Assembly (NCBI GenBank): GCA_027579435.1
Contig: JANBPK010000776.1
Coordinates: 86,570-150,569 of the forward strand
From: Candolleomyces eurysporus
Taxonomy: Eukaryota > Basidiomycota > Agaricomycetes > Agaricales > Psathyrellaceae
Direction: 5' to 3'
Length of the DNA: 64,000 nucleotides
Shown: piece by piece, positions 12,134 through 23,677 of the stretch
How positions within the stretch are numbered: position 1 is the first letter of the stretch
Layout of the letters: each line of letters starts with the position of its first letter
Program-made: the position numbers and the translations under genes
Notes under the pieces: model-generated
The model's input: only the letters and a program-made list of their open reading frames with translations
The model's database searches: none
Told to the model about the DNA's origin: nothing

Positions 12134-12840
12134 TCAAAAGGAATACTCACACAGGATAGAATGTCAGGAGTGCAGAGCTATTGTGCTGATAGATTTGTTT
12201 ATCATGGTCAATGCCAAAAGTTATCAAGCTGTTATCTTCAGCAAGCAATCTCACTGACACCTTGATCATTCTGCCTCATCCCCTCCCCTCTTATTTCTCC
12301 TTTTCCCTAACCACCCTGTCCGCTGCCACCATCACCATCACCACCACCCTCACTATGACCCCAGCCCGCCCATTCACCACTGGATTTTTCAACTCCAGGC
12401 TGGCCCAATCTTCTGCAAATTCAAGGGATCTTGGGGCATTGCACTTCTCCCCTCAGTGTGGGGGGATAGCATGATGTACAAAGCACCTCTTGTCACTAGC
12501 TTAGCCCTTGGGGGCCTTTGATGGTATCTATTGTCTTTTTCAGAGTGGTGAGAGTAACACACCACCCATTGGTAGACTCATTCTGGCAAGACAATTGGAG
12601 GTTGTGAGTGCAAATTGAGATTAAAGAGGTGTCACAGCCTCATGTTATGTTGTTGGTCTCATCAATTGTTTGGCCACAATATGGCCCAGAGCCCAAGCAG
12701 GAGATATATGGTCCACCACAAATGTTGTATATCCCAAAAATGGAGGCAAGGTACATGTATGTTGCTTGTACATTTATGGATAGATACCTACAATGATCTC
12801 AAATCAGAAAATACACAAACTATCCCCCAGCTACTTCCTC
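12134..12840. other. Non-coding DNA with no recognised gene
   Basis: CpG-poor sequence containing a CACCATCACC-type simple run near 12325. Short open frames on both strands show no family resemblance. Confidence 0.5.
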
Positions 12841-12842
12841 AG

Positions 12843-14222
12843 CTTGAATATCCTTGAGTCTACATCAACTCCAATCACATGCCTCAGTACATACTTGCTT
12901 CTGAACATGCCCTTTGGATCCACCCTCTCCAGTACTCTCTTATAGTTGTCAAATCTTGGATAAAGCCTTTGTAGGTCTTCCAGCTTCATTTTATGAGCTT
13001 TCGCCCAGTGCAGTTTACCCCCATGGCTGAATGCAATTTCCTTGAACTTGGTAAAGTATTTGCAGTATGATACATTGAAGCTGTGTAGTCCAAAGAGTGC
13101 TAAATATGGTCACCATCTGTTGTCAAACATGCCAAGCATGAAGGTGAAGAAAGATATGACATAGGATGTCAGTGACAGGGGTATAGAACAGGGGAATGGA
13201 AGATATAACCAAGCAGGGATTGGTACTCACTTGTACTGCACAATCCCAATCCAACACATTGCTTCCCCACTACTCAGACTCAACCATAGATCGTCCTTCA
13301 CCAAAAATCTAATCTCGATAGAGAAATGTGGACAAAATCCCTTGCATCAGCAGGCTTGTTCTTGTTCCATGTTCATAACTCTTGTATACAGATCTCAGCA
13401 TTCTTGAGAGGAACCACCCATTTGATTGTGTACTGGGGATACTGTTTGCAAGAAACAATGAATGAAGTGAGCACATAGGATGAAAGGAATGGGAGGGATG
13501 AGATAGCAGGAAGGGAAAGCCAATTAGATCTGGTACAAAAGAATGGGAGGTAAGGCAACACTCACTCAACAGTCAACATTGGAAACACAGTAACTATCAT
13601 CCACCCTGATAGATTTCTGCTTGGTATCCATCCTGCTAGATACCCAGTCCATGTCGTGATCCTCAGAACGTAGCGACTAAGGAAGAGAAGCAACTGCACT
13701 CCATGGCATCTGACTAAGCAGTCCTAATTGTTTGGTGTAAACAGGAATGATGAGGGAAATGGCGCAGGCATACCTTAATTGTCCAGTTAGCACAAACACA
13801 ACGAATAGTTCCTTTGGCCACAAACCACCAAAACCTGACATGCTTTGCCAACCCCCATATCTTTGGTGAAGTCGTCAAGTGGGATTGATTCCTGGTACCC
13901 CTTCAGGCAAAATGTGGGCTCAACCTTCATCTTGATAGTTAAGATGATGCCAGTGGATCCAATGCCAGAGAGAGTTGCATTGAATAAATCCAAGCCCTCA
14001 AACAGAGAGCAGGTCACAATAGTTCCATCTGCAAGAAGGACTTTGAGAGCCAAGATGTTCTTGCAGATGACAGGGAAGGTAATTCTGCTACTGTATGTTG
14101 CAGTCGTGATAATGCCATCAAGACTCTGATCAGATATAGACCCAAGGTTACAAACAACCAGAGAATATCAAGCAAGCTCTTGGTGGAGCTCATTGAATGT
14201 AATCTCGGCCTCAGCAATGAAA
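12843..14222 (-). pseudogene. Sugar-1,4-lactone oxidase (D-arabinono-lactone oxidase type), decayed
   Basis: Known members are FAD-linked enzymes making erythroascorbate. On the minus strand, 14150-14050 reads NLGSISDQSLDGIITTATYS and ILALKVLLADGTIVTC. It continues to 13790 with LFNATLSGIGSTGIIL and IKMKVEPTFCLKGYQ, the second half of the FAD-binding domain. The C-terminus is at 13080-12843 with GGKLHWAKAH (the conserved GGxxHWAK motif) and YPRFDNYKRVLERVDPKGMF. Between them only scraps remain, and the N-terminal FAD part (upstream of 14222) is missing. The frame is cut by TGA at 14171-14169, once more at a likely CGA. I call it a pseudogene because of missing segments and stops. The family call is firm from the two conserved blocks. 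Confidence 0.75.
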
Positions 14223-16651
14223 TACTCTCCTTTGGTGCTGATCTACTAACTTTGCTTGCTTATTACCTAGTCAACTGTGAGCTGAGGAGTACACATGCAC
14301 CTCAAGCATCCTCTTGAATGGCATCATCCTAACCATAAACCCTGTTTTACAGGCAAAATCACTCAGACTATGCCCCACACTCACCGCTCTCACTACCTTG
14401 CCCTCTCACTTTGCCAACTCCAATATCAACTTGCATTGTTCTTCTGTCTCCAGTTCAAAGACAGCCAGTGGCCTGCAGTAGAAGCTCTGGCCCCAATTGT
14501 GGAACCTGGACCTGGGGGACAATGATGAAATGGTCACAGCTTGGAGTGTTTGGTAGATCTTGTCATAGTAATGCTAGGGATGTCTTCAGCAGCATTGGGA
14601 GATGAAAATGGCAGTAGGGAGATGGAGGACATAGGAACCAAGATCTGGGGCCTTTTGTTATCTGGGTTGGCTTGATACCCTTTTATCTGGTGGGTCATTG
14701 AGTCAGCCAACAACTGACAAGACTGGTGCAATCTGACAGGTTGGGCATATCCGAATCAGGGAGCAAACCTGATTGTGTTGCACAGACTCTACTGTGCCAC
14801 TTTTGCTTTGCCAGTGAGACTCACAAAAATTGAAATGCCAGATAAATTGGCTAAATAATCCATTGAAGTAAAGAGCCAATATATTGAACTATCCTGAGCT
14901 AAATATAGTTTATTAACAGTGATAGAGTCTAAATGCTCAACATATGGTGATTTACAGCAACTATTCAATCAATACAAGTGTTCAAGAAAAGGAACACTTT
15001 CAGTTCAGAGAGATAGACTATCACAGAATCACATTATGGCTAGCCCTTCACTGGCACATCTCTCCAGACTTTTCTATGAGCCATTAAATTCAGAAAGAGA
15101 AAGTTGAGATCACACATTCAGTTCTGAAACAATCCAGGGCTGCTAAAACCAAAGGCACAGTCCACCACTTGACAATTGAGCTGATGTGCTTTTATGGCAT
15201 AGTTTTTCAACCCAGTTTGTTTGCTGCCAGAAACTCTGTATCCAGTGCAAAGTGAAAAATCTCACAGGGATAAGATCACAAACTGTGCAAGTCAGTGTTG
15301 CTAAGGACCTGTGGGAAGTGGCTGCTGCTTTGCATGGCAGTGGTCTGAGGCATTTCACCTCCCTACTTACTGTGTGCTCAGACAGGGAAACAAGAGAACT
15401 GGCATGAAGAGACTTGCTAAGGTGAACCCAAGAAAGGAAAGCGGGAAAGACCGATAGAAAACAGTGGTGCCAATGTTTATTCCTGCACATGCTGCACTGA
15501 TGCACCACCTGTGCGAACACCCTATAAAATTTGTAAACTTGTTCTTAATGTTTGTGAACTGACTTGTGTATAAGGAAGATTTTTGTGAAGTTGGAAACTA
15601 TAGAGTTGGAGTTTTCCCTGACTGCCAAGTAAGCAGACTACCTAGCAGAGACAAGAAAGACAAGTAAGATGGTTCAACAATGGTACTTTAAGTTTGTGAA
15701 GGCCTTGTGAACATATCTGAAACAACTACAACTAGCATTGAAGCTACCTGATATGCCTGACCTGGCAAGGGACAATATCAGAGGGAGTTATGCATACTAC
15801 AAGGGAATTCGCCCTGACATTGCTAAGCGGAAGTCTTTGTGAAGTAGCTGATGGCTTCAAGACTTGATTGTCAATCTGTTAAGTCAATAAGTGCTTACCT
15901 TACCATCTTTGGAAGGCAGTGGTGTTAGTTGATTGGTTTCAGAAGATTGTCCAAAGTTTGTGAACCTGTACAGAAAACCGGAAAGCATGATTAAAAGCTT
16001 ATGGGGTCATCAACCTGAAGCTCAGTCAGCCTGTCCATAGCCAAGAGATAGAAGGAGTCAGCAGAGCAGTGGAGAAGTATGGCTCAGTGGAGCCAAGCAC
16101 CCAAAACTCGGATCAATTCATCGGATTAGGTTTGTGAACAGAAGGGCACACTCTCCAGGAGCGATCTTTGGTGAATATCCATGCAGACTCAACAACAGCT
16201 GTGTCCAGAACAGGTTTGCAAAGGGCCTGGGTTGCATTCTAAGGTTTGAGACTCAACTCTTGGCCTTTGATACCCTCATGTGATTGTGTTTCCTACCTCT
16301 CTGTCTCTGTCATCTGTTTGTTTCTTTGTCTGTTTGCCAAACAATGATTACATATATATGCCCCTGTTTTATCTGTATATCATTAGCGGGTAGCTAGTAT
16401 TTGTATTTTGCGTTGGGACCATGTTCCCAGGAATCTATGAGAGCCATCTGTTATCAAGAGAAAGTGTTTAAGTTCATGAAGTCAATCAGAGTTGTGTCAC
16501 TTGTGTTTTACCAAATTGTTCTTGCATTAAGGTTGCTTGAGGCTGTGTTCCTCTGTTCGCAAAGTTATCCACTTATCTCAAAACCCACTGTTGTGTTGGT
16601 GAAGCCAATTTGCAAAGCATTAATATCATTGCTGGTTGAGCCTTAGCTCCC
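14223..16651. other. 2.4 kb of repeat-like non-coding DNA
   Basis: No gene is supported. It contains a copy of the dispersed island repeat near 15304-15352. The segment 15540-16180 has recurrent TTTGTGAA motifs (for example near 15552, 15693, 15957 and 16129), which suggests old LTR-type or other non-autonomous element sequence. No protein motif was found on either strand. Confidence 0.5.
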
Positions 16652-17393
16652 TGTGACAACTAGTTGAAGGTTGTCACCATTGGTGTATTCTACTGAATAC
16701 ACTAGAGGTCTTACTGACTAGAATTCAAGTACATACTCACAGTTTAGTAGAATGTTGTAAGTACTCTGTGTCTTAATCTTCTTACAACTTGAATTTCAGT
16801 TAGCGGAACATGTTAACTGGAATTCAAGAGTCTGGCAGTGCAAAATGATGCGAGACTGTTAGCAGATAGATATTAGAGCAAAAGCAGATGGATTGAAATC
16901 TAACTATGACAGACTTATATACATTGAATAGCAGTTCTTCTAGAACTTAAAAGCAATTAAAAGAAAACTATAGAATTTGGAAGAATAAAAAGGAAGGCTA
17001 GAGAAAGCTATGGAATCAAGGAGAAGACGAACAAAGCTTCGAGTAGAGTCTAGCCACACAAGTGCTTCTGCCAATTTTGGATCAGAATGATCTGATCAGG
17101 ATTCTTTGTGCTTGGATCTGAAGCTTCTGTGAGTCAGACTCCTTATTCTCTTAGTCTCTAGATTTAGCACCAGACTGTCCATTTTATAAACTATTAATAC
17201 ATCAAAGAGAAGCAAGCATTTTTTGTGAGTTTTTGAGTTTCTACTAGAGGCAAAAATGAAATAGGTTGTTTACAAACAAAGGATAGATTTAAGGGTTAGT
17301 TATACCAAAAACCTCAAGGGAATTCTGTTGCGATGGCGAGTTTGCTAGAGGTCTTTATCAGCGACAAAGGCTAGTTGGCAGATATACATGACA
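16652..17393 (-). mobile_element. Probable Copia-type LTR (solo or truncated), with adjacent polypurine tract
   Basis: On the minus strand a 742 bp segment begins TGTCATGTATATC and ends GTTGTCACA (TG...CA). Directly before it stands CAAGTTCAAGGGGGAG, the kind of polypurine tract that precedes a 3' LTR in Ty1/Copia elements. A TATATAAG box lies at 16921-16914 within the LTR. Just outside, 17495-17405 can be read as a short frame ending in KALSQVDRG, reminiscent of the end of Copia RNase H (TKALP...), but this is weak. No second LTR or target duplication was found. It is an inferred element, most likely a fragment. Confidence 0.4.
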
Positions 17394-18272
17394 CTCCCCC
17401 TTGAACTTGCAATTGTACAAGAAGAGTCCTAGAAGCCTCTGTCAACTTGACTTAGAGCTTTTACCAATACCCCTTGCCCACCTTTATCTTCACGAAGGTA
17501 TTTGGTGTGTTGTTTTGCTGTGGTTGTGTGTGTGTGTTTGAGTTCTATAGTTTTGTTGTTAGAGCGCCCTAGTTCGCTACCTGCACATCAGCACATCCAT
17601 CTTGGTGCCTGGAAACTGAGTGTAGGAACCCAAGTCAAAATGCCTTGGAGCATGATTGTGCTTGCTACTTGACATGACAGGGGACCCTGCCCTTTGTATC
17701 TATAGAACTGGGGCACTTGCCTATAAGTCAAAATAATTAAGCCAGGGCAGTAGCCCTGGCCTGTCCAACATGGATACAACTGATTGGCATCAAGAAGCTG
17801 TTTGACAGATGGCAGATCCATGCCATGGCAACTGACTCATTAAGAGGTAGTTCACAACAAAAAACAAAACATAAGTCCCTTTGTACTGTCTCTATTCCTC
17901 ATATGTGCCCTTCTAAAATGTATATCAAAATCAAAAAAGTTAAGGAAACTATCTACTACAGCTCNAAAAAATGTCCATCCCAACACCACACAGAGATTTG
18001 ATATACCTGGGCCCTAAGCCCTAAACAAACCCTAAATCCCAAACCACAAGCCACATGGAGTTTGGATACCAACACTGCCACTGGCCAGGCAGTTGCTCTG
18101 GTTTTATAATTTGGATTTTGTGGGCTTACCCCTGGTTCATGGATAAACCGCACAGGGTGTGGTGGACATAAACAAAGGAAAAAGACTGAATTTATGGTAA
18201 TGTAAGGCAAATGGTGCAGGTATGAAAGCATTCAAAAGAAGTTACAGCAAGAATTATATTAAGGGTCTAAAT
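17394..18272. other. Non-coding DNA between LTR and NLR gene
   Basis: No gene is supported. It holds an inverted copy of the dispersed repeat at about 17625-17690 and CpG-poor DNA. The last 250 bases before 18273 should include the 3' UTR of the minus-strand NACHT-WD40 gene. Confidence 0.5.
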
Positions 18273-21200
18273 CTAAGAAATCTTGGATTGATCATGATTC
18301 TTGCATGCTTTAGAGATGTCAAGAATATAGACCCTGCCATTTGCACAGCCAACAGCTGCAGATGAAAATGTGGAGTCAAAAGATACTGTGATAACTTGCC
18401 AGCTTGATGGAAACCAGCAAATTGGAACCACACTTGGTGACAACAACTGGCCAGTGAGTTTGACTCTAACCAGTCCAGAAACAGAGGGGTCATGTTTGGT
18501 AAGACTTGCATAGAATGTTGAAGAGTTTGTAAAACTTGTGAAAAGGAATTCACCTTCAAGAGCAGCAAGAAGGGTTCCAGTTTGGCTGTCCCACAGGTAT
18601 ACTCTCTTGGCATTTGATGCTGATGCCAGCCTTTGCCCATCAGGTGAGAAAGCAACACTTGTAACCTCACTGGAATGGCCTTGAAGAGTGGCAAGAAGTG
18701 CTTTTGTTTGGCTATCCCACAGGCAAACCTTTTTGTCATCTGATGCAGATGCAAGCCTTTGTCCATCAGGTGAGAAGGCAACACTGTTTACCCAGTCAGA
18801 ATGGCCCTTAAGAGTAGCANGAAGGGTCCCTGCTTGGCTGTCCCACAGGCAGACTGTGTTATCCTCTGATGCAGATACCAGCTGTTGCCCATCAGGTGAG
18901 AAGGCAACCCTGTATACACCACTGGAATGGCCTTCAAGAGTGGCAAGAAGGGTTCCTGCTTGGCTGTCCCACAAGCGCACTGTTGTATCCTCAGATGCAG
19001 TTGCTAGTCTCAGCCCATCTGGTGAGAAGGCAACACTGTTTACCCAATTAGAATGGTCTTCAAGAGTTGCAGTAAGGAATTCTGTTTGGCTGTCCCACAG
19101 GCACACAGGCTCACCACCACTAGATACAGATGCCAGCCTTGGCCCATTAGGTGAAAAGGCAACACCATGTACTTGGAAAGAATGGCCTTTAAGAGTGGAA
19201 AGAAGAGTTCCTGCTTGGCTGTCCCACAGGCACACTGTTTTATCATCTGCTGCAGATGCCAGCATTTTCCCATCAGATGAGAAAGCAATACTTCTTACAA
19301 AGTCAGAATGGCCTTTGAGAGTGGCAAGAAGAGTTCCTGTTTGGCTGTCCCACAGACAAAGTGTTGTGTCACCTGATGCAGATGCTAGTCTTTGCCCATC
19401 AGGTGAAAAAGCAACACTGGTTACCACACTGGAATGGCCTTTAGGGGTGGCAAGAGGGGTTTCTGCTTGATTCTTCCACAAGCGCACTGTCATATCATCT
19501 GATGCAGACGCTAGCCTCTGACTGTCAGGTAGGAAGGCAACACTTCTTACAGCAACAGAATGGCCTTTAAGAGTGGCAAGAAGGGTTCCTGCTTGGCTGT
19601 CCCACAGGCACACTGTCCTGTCGTATGATGCAGATNGCCAGCCTTTGGCCATCAAATGAGAAAGCAACACTGCTTACCCATTTGGAATGGCCTTTCAGAG
19701 TAGCAAGAAGAGTTCCTGCTTGACTGTCCCACAGGCACACTGTCATGTCATTTGATGCTGATGCCAGCCTCTGCCCATCTGGTGAGAGGCAAACACTGTT
19801 TAGTATATCTAGAATGCTCAAGAGTAGTGAGAANGGTTCCTGCTTGGCTGTCCCACAAGCGCACTGTCTTGTCATGTGAAGCAGAAGCCAGCCTTTGCCC
19901 ATCAAATGAGAAGGTAACACTGTTTACCCAATAGGAATGGCCTTGAAGAGTGGCAAGAAGGGTTCCTGCTTGGCTGTTCCANAAGTGCACTGTGTTGTCA
20001 CGAGATGCAGAAGCTAGCCTGTGTCCATCAGGTGAAAAGGTAATGTGGAATACTGCTGAAGAATGTCCTTCCAGAGTTGCAAGAGCAGCCCCTGTCTGGC
20101 TGTTCCACAGGCGCACTGTGCTGTCATGAGATGCAGAGGCCACCCTCCGTCCATCAGGTGAAATGGCAACACAGAGCACTGGAGCTCGATGGCCATGCAG
20201 AACTGCAAGTTCCAGTGGCCATGATTCAATTTGTCCAGTTACAAGTCTTGCCCCTTCAACAGTCTTTGCATAGCAGTTATATATGTCTGATGATTTGGGC
20301 GCACATGGGATGCATGACCAATACAAATGCAGTGGTGAACATTTGATGATATTGGCATTGAGCAAAATAAATCTTTCACCATCTTCTAATAGCTTTTGGA
20401 CTACTTCCAGACCATTGGCTTGATTGCTTTTCTATAATAACAGTTAGCATTATCCATCTAAGAATCCTCTCAATTTACTTACTAAGATGATTAAAGCTGT
20501 CTGGATAATTGAGAATGCAGTATCTAACTGTCCAAGATATGCCAGACCCTCAAACCAGTGCAAGAGATGTATGCCAGTAAACATTTGAAGCAGTTGCTCA
20601 GTTTCCTTATCAAAGACCTTGAGCTTGCTTTTGTCAAAATGTGCAGCCCAATGACATACAGCATACTTGAGCTCTTCAGTTAGCTTGTCCCTGTTAAGCT
20701 CTGGCAGATTGGCAAGCTCTTTGTACTGGTCTGCAACAGACACTTGGCAGATATTGAAGCCAAGCTGTTGATTCATCGTTTTTAAACAGCATTTGGCTAA
20801 CTGCAGGTGATATTTGGACTCCTCAATCCAGAATTCCTCAGGACAGACAGCAGCATTGGTAACAAAGTCAGGGAATGACTTGTGATGAATTTTGTATGTT
20901 GGATTAGGCCCATCATCAAAAGGTGCCAGAACTGAGTGCATGTTTCTTAACATTGGCCCCAGGTCTGGTGATTCCAGTTGCAGAAGCCTTTCCAGTGCTT
21001 TGACAGAGACTGGGTGCTGAAGAATAATGGTGGTGCCAATAGCAGTTTTAAAATCATCAAGCCATAAATCCCAATCTTTGGATGGCCTGACAATGTCTGT
21101 AGGTGTGGCAATCTCTAGAACCTTTTGATAGAGCTTGATCATTCCTTGTTTTGGCTCTAGGTTCAAGATGCTAGTCAATGTTTTTTCTGGACCCCGCCCC

Positions 21201-23044
21201 TGATAGCTCAATATAAGCTTGACAGCAGTAGAGGCAAAAATGAACAGCTTGTCAGATACTTGAACAAGCTGTTCTTGCTGATGCTTTGTAGGTGCCCAAG
21301 TGTCCCATTCTGTGCCCTCAAACACTTTTTGGATGTTTGAAAGAGACAGATAGTAGTTCAGATATAGCCAAATGTCTGACTCTACGATCACTGCTTCAAT
21401 CTCTTGAAGATGAAAGCAGTCAGCCAGAGCAATACTTTGGTATTTGATCCTGAGAACCAGTTCTGGCCTAGTGGTAAGAAAAACCTTGACATTGGGCAAT
21501 TGGGAAACAAAGGTTATGATGAGAGATAGGATATCTGAGGCATCTGGTTGTGCACACTCATCCAGAGCATCAAAGACAAACACAAGAGGTGTTGCTCTCT
21601 GTTCAAGCATGCTGTAAAGAGGCTTAGCCACAAGCACAGAGAACTGCTGTGCTATAATCTTGTGCAAGCTTTCAGGATGATCATCGATGGCAGTAGCAAT
21701 AGCCTTCCCATAGGATGCATCACAGCAAGCAAGCTGATAAGCAATAGTATGCACAAAGCCTGCAGCTTGCTGTCGATCAGCATGGTCCCGAGAGAAGAAG
21801 AAAGTAGCCCCAAGAGAATTGATAGCAGCAGCATGCTGGGCCACTGTCTTGGCCACAGTAGATTTTCCAATCCCAGCAATCCCATCAAGGACATAGATAG
21901 GTTTGCTAGCTCCCTGTTCTTCCAAGGCAGTGTTGCTCATCCAGCGGCCAATGCCAGCCAGGAGCTTCACCTGGGTGCCTTGAAAACATGGGTTGACCTT
22001 TGCAAGCTCCTGTGAGTCATAGGCTGCACCGGGAACATGCTTCAGTTTATCCAGAGAGGCAGACTATCATGATTGTCAATCAAAAATGAGTGGAAGAGTC
22101 TGCCAAAATACACACTTTGAAGTGGTTGTCAGTAGTAGCACACAGTTTTACCATCCAGCCTTCTTGATCTTTGACTGTCTTGTGGATGTCACTCAGGACA
22201 AGGGCACCTGCAATGAGATTCTCAATCTAGATCATAACACTGCCATCAGCCACCACAATTTAAAGAGTAGAAGTGCATTTACCCAGAAACATTGCAAGAC
22301 CTGATCCATTTTCTGGTTGGCTTCCTTTACAACCTCAGAGTTATCCTTCACCATCATATACGCAGCAATTCCTGTCGAATATTCCACCACTGTGGCCAGA
22401 AACGTATCGTGTATTCCCCTAGCGGTAACTTCGGTCAGATGTTCCCCGAGGATCATACAAAATGAGACATACTTGACGAGGCGGCCAATGCTCTCTTTCA
22501 GGTCAACCGACAGTAACCTCTCATCTCGCCCTTTAATCGCATTTACCATACTCTCGTTGAGGAGGTCGCAACGCTTCTTCAGCTCCTCCATGTCTTCCTT
22601 GTTCAAATTCGCTTGCTAAGCTTTGTTAGCGAGGGTTATAGGTTGAAAGGCGGACCAACGTACCTCGAAGACGTCGATAATCTTCAAAAGTGCTTCACCG
22701 GGGCCTTTGAAAGGATCCGGGATGATCGGAACAGCTATCGAAAGAGTCATTTTCAAAGCCCCCGCAACAACGGCCCAGGTTTTGCCGGTGGGGGCCGTGG
22801 TGGATTCGCCAGTGGAGGAGGTGGCCGTGGTAGAAGCTTCCGAGGCCCCATGACTTTCTGGGCCCTTTTCCTTCAGCCCAAGTTTGAGCTTGAACTTATC
22901 GATCTTCTTCTCTGCCTTTGCCAAGAACCGGTGGGTCCTGCTAGGTCGGCTCCCACTAGCACCGACGGGCGTCACAGGAGTCGGGGTATTACGCTCCGAA
23001 TCGCCGGCGGTGTTGTCTCCATGCGTTTCCGTAGCCCCAGACAT
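18273..23044 (-). CDS. NACHT-WD40 NOD-like receptor (STAND) with 14 WD blades
   Basis: Five exons with phase-0 junctions can be traced: 23044-22664, 22615-22283, 22226-22116, 22063-20483 and 20431-18273. Residues 1-130 are low-complexity, then predicted helices (for example [30 protein letters not shown]) form an N-terminal effector region of unproven type, perhaps of the MLKL/HeLo-like helical class. The NACHT domain has Walker [10 protein letters not shown], Walker [11 protein letters not shown] and sensor-like [11 protein letters not shown]. The C-terminus has 13 clear WD repeats of about 42 residues (typical unit [20 protein letters not shown]) plus one degenerate repeat, enough for two seven-bladed propellers. 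By family knowledge it is a fungal innate-immunity or incompatibility sensor (HET-E-like architecture). Two single-base insertions break the last exon: an N at 19636 and an extra A near 19809. Removing both restores 719 codons, so assembly error is likely. Confidence 0.85.
18540..20200 (-). repeat. Tandem 126 bp WD40-coding repeats
   Basis: Thirteen near-identical units of about 126 bp encode the WD blades. The phrase TTGGCTGTCCCACA recurs about once per unit on the plus strand (for example near 18580, 18835, 18960, 19085 and 19210). Most differences fall at fixed positions within the unit, which is the pattern of concerted evolution with diversification in fungal WD40 receptors. The period matches whole codons, so this is a coding repeat. 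Confidence 0.85.
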
Positions 23045-23670
23045 TGTGTTTGCTTGATCAGAAAGTTGAGTTGAATCGCGAGTTCGCAGTGGATGGTAAG
23101 TCCAAGTGATGGTAGCGGTTCAAGGAGAAGAGAAAGAGGCGATCAATGATCATCTCATCGATGCTGTGCTTCAGAGCCCGCCCCAAACCTCGTGACCTGG
23201 GCGCTTAACTCGGAAGTTGGGACGGATATTCGGGCGAAAAGAGAATAGGAAGTTCATCCAGCAAAAGTACATAAAAATATCTCGTAAAACCCGGACAATA
23301 AGTGTCCAGAAATATATGGCTCTTAAGAATAAAGCTGCACGGCAGACACCCTCTAGCATCCAGAGGGGATAGAAGAATTGTCCACAATAAGCACCTGTCT
23401 GCACCGCCGTGGCGGTTTTGATTAGCCTGAATCTAGCGACCAAAGGTTTTTATGATTGCACATTCGGAAAGAAGCAAGAAGAATAGAAAACGTGCACCCG
23501 GTTAGTAAAGGGGTCAAGAAAGCCGAAAAGGAGGGGACGGCGTACAAGTGGGGTTGCAAGGCTGCAGAGCCAAACGGTCGGGAAGATGAGTGTAGATAAA
23601 CGATGTTGACCATCAGGCTTGGTGAATGCCGCAACAGAGAAGCCCTGCCACAAGTAAAGCGTACAAGGTG
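23045..23670. other. Upstream region of the NLR gene, no gene seen
   Basis: Contains the promoter and 5' UTR of the NACHT-WD40 gene. Normal CpG content returns here. A minus-strand frame near 23440-23230 is hydrophobic but has no recognisable family and no good start, so it is not annotated. Confidence 0.5.
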
Positions 23671-23677
23671 TGCAGCA

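Noticed and set aside
15143..15520. Minus-strand frame of 125 codons
   Set aside because: Falls in the CpG-poor repeat region, contains a dispersed-repeat copy and shows no protein motif.
16685..16800. Short inverted TAGAATTC/GAATTC motifs as an inverted-repeat transposon end
   Set aside because: They lie inside the better supported LTR and have no target duplication.
18688..19470. Long plus-strand open frame across the WD40 region
   Set aside because: It is the antisense of the WD40 repeats; the repeated Leu/Ser/His pattern is only the complement of the blade codons.
18540..20200. CRISPR-like direct repeats
   Set aside because: The 126 bp units are coding WD blades without spacers, in a eukaryotic genome.
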